NCBI GenBank assembly: GCA_002286855.1
Contig: NRSV01000002.1
Location: 740,152-804,151, forward strand
Direction: 5' to 3'
DNA: 64,000 nt
Origin: Bipolaris cookei
Taxonomy: Eukaryota; Ascomycota; Dothideomycetes; Pleosporales; Pleosporaceae
Shown here: positions 56,096-64,000 of the stretch, in pieces
Position numbering within the stretch: the stretch's first letter is position 1
Layout of the letters: the number at the start of each line of letters is the position of its first letter
The notes under the pieces: generated by a model
What the model saw: only the letters and a program-made list of their open reading frames with translations
Told to the model about the DNA's origin: nothing
Database searches by the model: none
Translations under genes and position numbers: made by a program

Positions 56096-57000
56096 AATCT
56101 GTTGCGAGCTCATAGACCTTGAGTGGATGCTTGGTCAGCATACCCAACCCCAGAGGGCGGCATCTGAGTGCACTATGGTCGGCAGGCAGGTAGGTGGTGG
56201 TGGTGGAGTGTCGGCTATCGCCTAACGCGGGTGGTGTCGAGTGATGGATGCTTTGATGTCCAAGTCGAGTCTAGCGCCAAGTGCACGTGATGGCTGGTGC
56301 AGGGAGCTTAGGCGGTACCGCCGCTGTCACGACATGTCAATCCAGCAGGCAGAGGGCGAGGGCGGAGAGGATGGTAGCAGGGCGTATCTTTGGCTAGTCA
56401 GTGGACGAGAGCAAAGCGTGGATGCAGACGTGCGTCTATCTATCTATCCATGTACGTATCTCTGCACATTCATTCCCGGCAGAAGGATAGTGACGTCAGA
56501 CAAGCACATGACCGGGTGCAGCATGGAGCATTCCAGCCGGGAGGTGCCATGTGAGTGTCGAGGCACGCGTCGGGGCCCTGTCGAGCTTGTGTACATGTGT
56601 ATGCATCACGCGGCGACGGCCGAGGCAGCAGGAGGATACCAGTATATAGTATAGTGTGTATATGTAAATGCCTCTGCAGTATCCAAGTATGCATGCAGCC
56701 CCGGCAATTGGCCTCTTTGCTTCCTTTTTCCCACCGCCGCATTCGTCTCGCCCCCCACACTCTCAGTCGTTTGCGCATCCCATGCTCCAACGCTCGCTGC
56801 CCGCCCCAAGCGACCAGCCTAGTCCGCGCCTGGCCTAGCCAAAGCCGCTCGAGACGTGCCCCATCCAAGCCTGCACCCAGAGTCTGCCCTCGGGTGCGCT
56901 GGTGCGAGGGAGAAATCTCTCACCCTCTGTTGGCCCCAGGTGGACCGCCGACTCCGGACCGAGACGCGCAGCAGCCTCTATCTCTACCAGCGCCAGCGCC
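56096..57000. promoter_or_regulatory. Upstream region of the CCCH gene with a CRE-like site
   Basis: About 900 bases. A palindromic TGACGTCA at 56491-56498 matches the ATF/CREB (bZIP) site; TATATAGTATAG at about 56643 is TATA-like; pyrimidine-rich C/T tracts run 56720-56770. Frames in this stretch lack support. The CRE role is inference. Confidence 0.35.
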
Positions 57001-59050
57001 ATGGCGACATTTGCGCCCTTGAATTTTGCCCTGGACGGCGGCGACGACAAACCCCACCACGAGCCCCCACCACCGCCTCTCCCACATGGACCCTTTGCCC
57101 ACCAGCTTAACCCGCCGACACAGCCCTACTCGTCTGCCACGCCCAAACTCTCCCCACGACCCTCGCGCGACCTCCGCCACCACCTCTCCTCCGGCGCAAT
57201 GGCTGGCGCAAACACTCACGCGCCCATGGCCGTCCCAGGCGGACGCATCAACCAACCCGCTCACGACCACCGCCCAAACCTGCGCGACATGGGCTTCGCC
57301 GGCCCCCGCAGCCCCCCAAACAACAAGAGTATGTACTTGCCTACCTGCCTACCTACCTCTCTCTCCACCTGCATGTGGCTCCGCCCTTTGCTGACCCTAC
57401 GCAGATACCTCACATGTCCCCTGCAAGTTCTACCGCCAGGGCGCATGCCAGGCAGGCAAGGCCTGTCCCTTTCTGCACTCGGACGAGCCGCTGACGGAGC
57501 GCGCGCCTTGCAAGTACTTCACAAAAGGCAACTGCAAGTTTGGCCAAAAATGCGCCCTGGCCCACATCCTGCCAAATGGCCATGTCGTCAACCGCGGGAA
57601 CTCTGCCAGTCACTTTGGCCGCATGAACGTCCCCCACCACCAGGAGCTGCCCATCAACAGCTCCCTGCTGACCATGCAGGCACACATGGGCGGCATGCAG
57701 CCAGCCTACCCCTACGCCCTTCAGGACGACTACGTCAACCACAAGAACCAGTACGACATGATCCCCACCATCGACACCACCTTTTCCTCCCACCCCGGCT
57801 CAAACTACGGCTCGCCGCCAAACGACAACGGCCGCCTCCCCATCTCGCCCACACACAAGGGTCTTAGCGTCATGGACGTCGGCTTGCCTGCCTCTTTTGA
57901 CAGCCAGGGCGTCTCTACCATGGCCCGATATGGTCCCATCGCCTCGTCTGTACCAGCAAAATTTCTCGCAAACTCGCCCCCGTCTTCGTATCAGGCTGAT
58001 TCGCCTGCGCTCCGCAACCTGCACGACTCTGCGTTTGGTGATGGTTCGCGAAGAGGAATTGGGGCGTTGGGCTCTTCCCCACCAGAATCGGTAGAGCAGC
58101 CCACCGGAAGAAGGACGCTACATTCTGAGCTCGCTGCAAATCGCTCTCGTGGTATCATGTCATCTAGTCTGGGTGCGCGACCCGCTTTCAAGGACGAGGA
58201 ATGGGATGAGACGGATATGATTGGGAAGTTCGAGGAGGATCTGCTACCAAACTCGCTCAGCGACCTGCTCACCCCACAGGAAAAGATGCGCCGCTTCTCA
58301 CGCGACCAGGGCGAAAACGAAAGTTCCTTCTCCCAACGTGCTGCACAGTCTAGGCTTGGGGTGTCGCCAACCGCATCCGACCTCAAGTATGGATCTCCCT
58401 CGGCAGCGACTGCTTCTCCTTCCCGGTTCCAGTCCATGTGGGCCAAGCCTCGCGGGCCAACATATGATAATGCATTTGAGTCGGGCTCATTATCGGGACA
58501 GTCGGCCTTTGGACACGTTGGCTCGCCGTTACGTAACTCAAGCCTCCATCCTGGAGCGAGTCCTTCACTACGCGCCATCAGCCGCCCTACTACCGGCGAC
58601 GCGAGTCCCTATCTATCTTCGCCTCCCCGCCAAGCTTCGATGAGCATGATCAGCCAGCAATTACAGAGAACTCGCCTGTCTACTCGAGAGGAGGCGAGCA
58701 TAACAAGCAATCCGGTTCATCCTGGCATCAACCGTGTTACCTCAGCCACCAGCATCGGAAACTCGAGTGGACGTCTTGGTATGGATCGTGCGGTTAGCAG
58801 CAGCAGTATCAATCGCGAGAGGATCGAGGAAGAGCAAGGTCTATTTAGCATGGAAGAAGAGGAGGACGTCAACAAGAGCAGGGATGGTGCATCCACCACT
58901 TCCAGTACAAGCAACAAGCGCTTGAGCGGACTGTCATGGGGTAGCGGAGGTGGCAAGGCCAGCCCCAACCTCGCACCTGTTGGTGGACACCGTACTACTG
59001 CTACTTCAGGCCTATCAAAGGACACGGGGGTCTGGGGAAAAAACGCCTAA
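57001..59050 (+). CDS. Tandem CCCH zinc-finger RNA-binding protein
   Basis: Two exons, 57001-57328 and 57405-59050 (76-nt intron); 657 aa. Two CCCH fingers with C-x7-C-x5-C-x3-H spacing: CKFYRQGACQAGKACPFLH and CKYFTKGNCKFGQKCALAH, near residues 117-160, closely spaced as in the Cps3/Lee1-type fungal proteins. The N-terminus is Pro/His-rich; the long C-terminal region is Ser-rich and disordered with candidate SP phosphorylation sites and a KFEEDLLPNSLSDLLTPQEK segment that is likely a conserved docking motif. Such proteins bind RNA and affect mRNA fate. Exact function unknown. Confidence 0.87.
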
Positions 59051-59904
59051 ACCTTTTTTTTCCCCTGGTTCCAGATGTTACTCTCCCACCCCCTTCCATA
59101 CGCGACTTATCTATGACACACCAGAAAAATATAGCATACCCGTTTCCAAACCGGTAAATAGTTGGAAATATTGAGCGTTTTGGGCGACTTTTTTGCATTT
59201 TTTTAGGGGGGGGGGGGGACGCACAACCTCTTTTGACTTCATGCGTGGTGTTTGTTTGTTTTTACTTCGGCATATACAAAAAAGTCTCGGAGCTTACAGC
59301 TATTATACAGATATTCCAAGCGGGGGCGGGGTACAAACCAGGCAAAAACACTGTGTTACGATAGTTACCGGGTTTCTTTCGCCTCGGTCTTTCAATTTCC
59401 CATTTCCCCTCTTTTCATCATGATTGCTTTGGCAAGAACTGGACGATTTTCTGGCAAAGGGTCTTCAGTATTTGGTTTCGAGTTTTGGTTTTCAACTTTT
59501 AGAGTTGGATGGAGTTATGACTTTTTTTTTCCAACTCGAAGTCGCGGATATGTGGCTGTATCAATGGCAGTTTGGTGTCTGCTTTCCACCAGATCTCATG
59601 GGTCATGACTGATTATTTCTTTGTTTTCTTGCAATCGGATATTCTCTGTTCGGTTTACATCTGAAGGAAATACGAAAAAGGCGTGTATTTGAGAATTTAG
59701 CTGGAGTGCATATTTAGGGGAGAAGGGAGGGTGATGAATTCTGATATCAAGGGGAGGACATGAGGAAGTAGAAGAGAAACACGGTAAATGATGAAATAGT
59801 TATAAATCCATATATTCGACAATGCATCTAGAATGTCGAGGTACTGCAATCAAATCATTCCCAACCTCGCTCATATTACTCCCGCAAATATATATATATA
59901 TATA
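59051..59904. other. 3' flank of the CCCH gene up to the transposon
   Basis: About 850 bases. Holds the likely 3' UTR, a run of 13 G (59206-59218) and a (TA)n microsatellite (59889-59904) where the transposon inserted. No gene seen. Confidence 0.5.
59889..59904. repeat. (TA)n microsatellite at the transposon insertion point
   Basis: Eight TA-type units abutting the left end of the element; the last TA (59903-59904) serves as the target duplication. Confidence 0.75.
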
Positions 59905-59984
59905 ACGTAAAGCACCACCGAGCCGGACACACCACCGAGCCGGACACTTTTTCTTGGCATCGCGAACATCACTTGCAAAGTAAC

Positions 59985-60194
59985 ATGTCCCAACTACGTA
60001 AAGATACATTAGCTCAGAGAGAAGGCAGAATTACTCTTGCTATTCAGGCCTATCGTACGGGCCAGTTTAAGAGCATTCGACGCGCTGCTGCTGTCTACAA
60101 CGTTCCTTTTCAGCGGCTTTCTGATCGGCTTAACAAAATCACTTTTCGACCCCAGATATCTCCAAACTGCCGCAAACTAACTGTCAAAGTGTAG
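59985..60194 (+). CDS. Transposase N-terminal segment (psq-type HTH)
   Basis: ATG 59985 opens MSQLRKDTLAQREGRITLAI and FKSIRRAAAVYNVPFQRLSD, a psq-like helix-turn-helix that binds transposon ends. The frame meets TAG at 60192-60194, after SPNCRKLTVKV. The 83 bases after about 60184 do not match the decayed copy at 12312-12472, where a further DNA-binding segment would follow. So this copy is interrupted before the gap, by an insertion or by misassembly. Confidence 0.7.
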   Translation: MSQLRKDTLAQREGRITLAIQAYRTGQFKSIRRAAAVYNVPFQRLSDRLNKITFRPQISPNCRKLTVKV

Positions 60195-60267
60195 GGTGCT
60201 GCTTGTTCTACTATCGACTCAGAGGTAGAGGTCTCTGCCTTCTACTTGTCCGTAGTAGACTCAGAGC

Positions 60268-60429
60268 NNNNNNNNNNNNNNNNNNNNNNNNNNNNNNNNN
60301 NNNNNNNNNNNNNNNNNNNNNNNNNNNNNNNNNNNNNNNNNNNNNNNNNNNNNNNNNNNNNNNNNNNNNNNNNNNNNNNNNNNNNNNNNNNNNNNNNNNN
60401 NNNNNNNNNNNNNNNNNNNNNNNNNNNNN
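60268..60429. other. Assembly gap (162 N)
   Basis: Run of N inside the transposase gene. Its true length is unknown. The related sequence at 12312-12472 shows the coding stretch that is missing. Confidence 0.95.
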
Positions 60430-61755
60430 GACGAGCTTAAAACAGCTTTCAATCGAGCAAAGGACCGCCAGAGAATACAGCAGGAAGATCCAGAGGTTAT
60501 TAACGCGTGGTTTGAGCTTGTACGAGAGACAATTGAGAAGTATGGAGTACATTCTGACGACATCCATAACTTTGACGAGACTGGCTTTCAGATGGGCGTG
60601 ATTGGCTCAATGAAGGTAGTTACAGGCGCAGAGCGTCGTACGAGGCCTACTTTGACGCAGCCAGGCAATCGTGAGTGGGTTACAGTTATTCAGAGCATCT
60701 GCGCTGCGGGGTATGCTACTCCGCCATTCATTATCTACAAGGGACGCGTCCATATCTCTGCTTGGTACGAAGAAGTAGATATACCGTACGATTGGAAGCT
60801 CTCAGTATCACAGAACGGCTGGACAAATAACGCGCTTGGTCTTGAGTGGTTAAAGCACTTTGACGAGCATACAAAGACGCGTCAGGTGGGGTCGTACAGG
60901 CTACTTATTCTTGACGGCCATGAGAGCCACCTAAACCAAGAATTTAAGGACTACTGTCTTGAACAGAAGATTCTTACTCTTTGTATGCCTGCTCATTCAT
61001 CGCATATACTTCAGCCGCTTGACGTTGTCTGCTTTTCGCCTCTTAAGCAGAAGTACTCCCAACGCGTACGAGACTTGGCACGCCACCACGTCTGGCATAT
61101 TGATAAAGAACGCTTCCTGCCAGCCTTTCGAGACGCGTTTCGCGACGTATTTACGTTCGATAACTGCAAAAAAGCCTTTAAGGCAGCAGGGCTAGTTCCT
61201 ATTAACGCGCAGAGAGTCATTGATCGTCTTGACGTACGCCTTTGTACCCCACCACAAGAAGCTCAGCTAGAAACACCCTGGGAGTCTAAAACCCCTAGCA
61301 ATTCGTACGAATTTGGATCACAGTCGAAGCTTGTGAGAGATCCTTTCGTACGATCACCAACTGCTGCACAAGAAGGCTTCTCAAAGCTTATTAAAGGAGC
61401 TGAGGAGATGCTACATGAGAATGTGCTTATGAAGGCCCGCATACGAGAGCTTGAAGAGCAATTAGCTGAGGTAACAAAGCGCCGAGGGCGTAAAAGAAAG
61501 CGAATTCAGACAGGCGGGACACTAGACTTTGGTGCAGGAGCATCGCAGGCAGCTGAAAATGCTGCTACTGGTCGTACGGCATCAAAGAAGGCGGGTGGTG
61601 GGGGTAGTCAAGAAAAGGCTCTACCAGGTCAACGGCACTGTGGAACCTGTGGGAGAGTGGGCCATAACGCCCGTACGTGCCAAAAAGATGTAGAAGAAGA
61701 TTCTCTATCAGATACAAGTGAGTTGTATAACGCATCTATAGCTAGTGTAGAGTAA
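60430..61755 (+). CDS. Transposase DDE-domain and zinc-knuckle segment (partial)
   Basis: Open from the gap edge (DELKTAFNRAKDRQRIQQED) to TAA 61753-61755. The catalytic triad of pogo-type transposases is visible as DDD: NFDETGFQMG, LLILDGHESHLN and ILQPLDVVCFSPLKQKY. The linker GNREWVTVIQSICAAGYATP and the GWTNNALGLEWLKHF region are typical of the DDE_1 family. The C-terminus has a leucine-rich helix (MKARIRELEEQLAEVTKR), a basic stretch, and a CCHC zinc knuckle CGTCGRVGHNARTC, found in many fungal pogo-like transposases. Integrity of the whole gene cannot be judged because of the gap. Confidence 0.85.
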   Translation, partial: DELKTAFNRAKDRQRIQQEDPEVINAWFELVRETIEKYGVHSDDIHNFDETGFQMGVIGSMKVVTGAERRTRPTLTQPGNREWVTVIQSICAAGYATPPFIIYKGRVHISAWYEEVDIPYDWKLSVSQNGWTNNALGLEWLKHFDEHTKTRQVGSYRLLILDGHESHLNQEFKDYCLEQKILTLCMPAHSSHILQPLDVVCFSPLKQKYSQRVRDLARHHVWHIDKERFLPAFRDAFRDVFTFDNCKKAFKAAGLVPINAQRVIDRLDVRLCTPPQEAQLETPWESKTPSNSYEFGSQSKLVRDPFVRSPTAAQEGFSKLIKGAEEMLHENVLMKARIRELEEQLAEVTKRRGRKRKRIQTGGTLDFGAGASQAAENAATGRTASKKAGGGGSQEKALPGQRHCGTCGRVGHNARTCQKDVEEDSLSDTSELYNASIASVE

Positions 61756-61879
61756 TTCGAGTTTTCGTACATGAAGTTCGTGATGCCAAGAAAAAGTGTC
61801 CGGCTCGGTGGTGTGTCCGGCTCGGTGGTGCTTTACGTTATATGAACATGGATGAATTTGCCCAGCAAGCCACACATTT

Positions 61880-63634
61880 CTACAACTTCGCCCTAGCCCC
61901 AACCCCCAATGCCACATCCTCCTTACTCCTCTCCTTCAACACCCTCCGCAAGATCTTCCCACTAGCACTCTTGGGAATCTCCCCCACAAACACCACTCCG
62001 CCCCTCAACCACTTATGACTGGCAACCTTCTCCTCCATCCACTTGATAATCTCCCTCGCCTCCTCCTCACCCGCGCGCCCACATATACTCGACGCAGGCA
62101 CAACATACGCCCTCGGCACCTCCGTATGTCTCACCTCATCTTCCACACCGATAACTGCGACATCATTCACCATCTCGCTCTCCATGAGCTTGCCCTCCAG
62201 CTCCGCCGGCGGAACCTGGAACCCCTTGTACTTGATCAACTCCTTGACCCGATCCGTGATGTAGAAATTGTGGTGCTCGTCTTGGAATCCGATGTCGCCG
62301 GTTTTAAAGAAGCCGTCCGGGGTCAGGGCCGAGGCGGTGGCGGACGGGTTCTTCCAGTAGCCTTTGAAGACGTTGGGGCCGCGGAGCCAGAGTTCGCCGG
62401 GTGAGCCGGGGCCGAGTTCGTCGCCTGAGGCGGAGATGTATTTTGCTTGCATGTTTGGGAGGAGTTTGCCGACACTGCCGGTGGAGGTAGACCATTCGTC
62501 CCAGGGCTGTTTGAAGGGGGCGTTTGGTTAGCGGGGGGCTCTTTGTTCTTGCCTTTTGTGGGAGATGGATAGATAGAGAAGGGGGGGTGGGGAGGTTGGA
62601 AGTACCTGAGTGTGTGTTACGGGGCTTGTTTCACTCAAGCCGTATGCTTGGTTGATTTTTAGGTTTAGTCTCTTGTGTACGGCGTCGACGAGGCCTTTTG
62701 TGAGGGGAGCGGCGCCGCTGGTGATCATTTTTATGGACGAAAGATCATATTGGGTTACTAAGCTATCTCGCGATAAGCGTACGATGACGGGGGGCGCTAC
62801 GTATATGAATGTTATTTTGTGCTCTTGGATTGCCTCGAGGAATATCTTCAGGTCGAAAGCAGGCATTACGACGAGCTCGATGCCTCGGTGCAGTGTCTGG
62901 TGTACAAGCCCAGTGAGGCCGTAGATGTGGAAGAAAGGGAGGACGCCTAGGAACTTGTCTTCTGCTGATGAGTACCAGTGGCCTACACCCCCTTTTAGAA
63001 TAAGGAGATCTGCGATGATATTTCGATGACTGAGCATCACGCCTTTTGGCAGCCCAGTTGTACCAGAGCTGTAAGCGAGGAACGACAGGTCTTCCGGGTT
63101 GGCTTTCCTTCTGTGATACCGTGTTAAGATGGATTTCTTCCGAATACTGGTCCAGTGCTTGTACTGATGGGACTCATCTCTCTCAGATCCCAATAAGATG
63201 ATTCGATCGTTTGCGATACCGACTTTGTTGGCAGCTTCTAATGCCGTTTTCAAAAACGCTTTTGTGGTAACGAGTGCCTTGGCGCCAGAGTTCTGCAGTT
63301 GGTATGCCAATTCATCTTTGGAATACGCAGGGTTTGCAGGCGTAACAATACCGCTTGCAAAAAAGGTGCCGTATATGACTGGCGGAACATCGATATCATT
63401 TGGCGCATACAGTGCCAAAACGTCATCTTTCTGCCAATCCCAGAGATCCCGGAGTCCCTCGCCGAATAATGTCGCTTGATCCTTTACTTGGGCGAATGTG
63501 TATTTTCGATCAGAGTTGATCGCACGGTAAATGACTTTGTCATCTGAGAAGTCGCGGTCTTTCCGCTCAAACATGAGTCCCCATAGGTCAACATCCAGAA
63601 TCTCCACGTCTGGAAACGGTGAATTGGAAGGCAT
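61880..63634 (-). CDS. 4-coumarate-CoA ligase-like acyl-CoA synthetase, peroxisomal
   Basis: Two exons, 63634-62606 and 62506-61880 (99-nt intron, branch CTAAC); 551 aa. Adenylate-forming enzyme that makes CoA thioesters of aromatic or fatty acids. Motifs: YSSGTTGLPKGVMLSHRN (P-loop), QAYGLSETSPVTHTQ, GDIGFQDEHHNFYITDRVKE with LIKYKGFQVPPAELE, and IPKSASGKILRRVLKE (catalytic Lys). The protein ends AKL, a good PTS1, so import into peroxisomes is predicted; fungal 4CL-like enzymes of this kind serve peroxisomal beta-oxidation or siderophore and secondary metabolism. The transposon begins 41 bp past its stop codon and so probably sits in its 3' UTR. Confidence 0.92.
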
Positions 63635-64000
63635 GTTGTGTGTTGGTATTGGACGGGTGAATCAAGCAGTCGCCAGCTCACGCGCAGCAATATCAGACTG
63701 ACAATTGTATGCTTGTTTTTAATTGGCGTCGACGTGTTAACGACATAGGGTTCAAGGCGGAAGGGGATTAGTCGACTTATTGTGGGGAACCTCGGCTTCC
63801 AGCACCATGACGTTACCACTTCTGAATCTCGCGCCATTGCAACGTTTTGTCAGCCTCGATTTCTCGAAAAGGCCGCTGGTTTTCTAAACAATAGCCTTGG
63901 TTTGAGTAATCCGATGGCTCTTTCTAACTGTATTAACAGAATACATGTGGTGCTACGAATGTCGATGGTCCTTTGTAATGGTTACTCAGCGAATAAACTC
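63635..64000. other. Upstream region of the 4CL-like gene
   Basis: 366 bases to the window end; no other gene seen. A frame at 63484-63837 overlaps the ligase start and is a shadow. Confidence 0.45.

Larger units (their letters stand above)
59905..61838 (+). mobile_element. Pogo/Fot1-like DNA transposon with 63-bp terminal inverted repeats
   Basis: TIRs 59905-59967 and 61776-61838 are identical but for one base. Both start ACGTAAAGC and are flanked by TA (59903-59904, 61839-61840), the target of Tc1/mariner/pogo elements. Each TIR holds a 17-bp unit ACCACCGAGCCGGACAC twice in tandem (59914-59947; mirrored 61796-61829). One transposase lies inside, split by a 162-N assembly gap (60268-60429). 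The near-identical TIRs suggest recent movement, unlike the decayed relative at 11362. Confidence 0.9.

Noticed and set aside
56241..56654. 137-codon frame before the CCCH gene
   Set aside because: Mixed composition without domain; lies in promoter sequence.
3560..63634. A secondary-metabolite cluster linking the two CoA ligases
   Set aside because: They are 56 kb apart with core genes between and no PKS, NRPS or P450 in the window.

Overview
The window comes from a filamentous ascomycete, most likely Pleosporales (Dothideomycetes). Genes carry short introns of about 40-110 nt with GT...CTAAC/CTGAT...YAG signals. The families present are fungal: HET, DUF6590, Vac7, a PL4 lyase, DUR3 and an AKL-type peroxisomal ligase. 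Repeats look mutated in a RIP-like way. Genus is not resolvable from sequence alone; a repeat-bearing genome such as Pyrenophora would fit, but that is a guess.

Layout. Positions 1-7.2 kb hold the 3' part of a TBC/EF-hand Rab-GAP, a small unknown gene, a mitochondrial-type acyl-CoA synthetase of seven exons, and a GNAT-like protein. Positions 7.2-22.8 kb form an accessory, gene-poor block. It contains a HET gene broken by an in-frame stop, two copies of a dispersed repeat, a Pol III-type tRNA-like sequence, and an inverted, decayed pogo-like transposon with a solo LTR nested in it. It also holds a divergent pair: a coiled-coil unknown protein and a six-exon DUF6590 gene that no long reading frame reveals. 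Positions 22.8-59 kb are mostly core genes: DBP9, a secreted protein, the DUR3 urea transporter, a rhamnogalacturonan lyase, VAC7, two unknown genes, MCM4, TBCA, THO subunit 7, elongin A, a GNAT, UTP18, a membrane protein and a CCCH zinc-finger protein. Positions 59.9-61.8 kb are a near-complete pogo-like element with 63-bp TIRs, interrupted by 162 N. It lies about 40 bp past the stop codon of a peroxisomal 4-coumarate-CoA-ligase-like gene at 61.9-63.6 kb.

The genes do not form one pathway. Core functions are ribosome biogenesis (DBP9, UTP18), replication (MCM4), mRNA export (THO7), transcription (elongin A), tubulin folding (TBCA) and vacuole/PI(3,5)P2 control (VAC7). They are interspersed with nutrient acquisition (DUR3, PL4) and two acyl-adenylating enzymes predicted for different organelles. 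The most unusual structure is a local strand-composition switch (C-rich then G-rich on the + strand) centred inside several genes on either strand. Exon boundaries were set by hand from splice signals, reading frame and family similarity. Intergenic calls mean only that I saw nothing supportable there.
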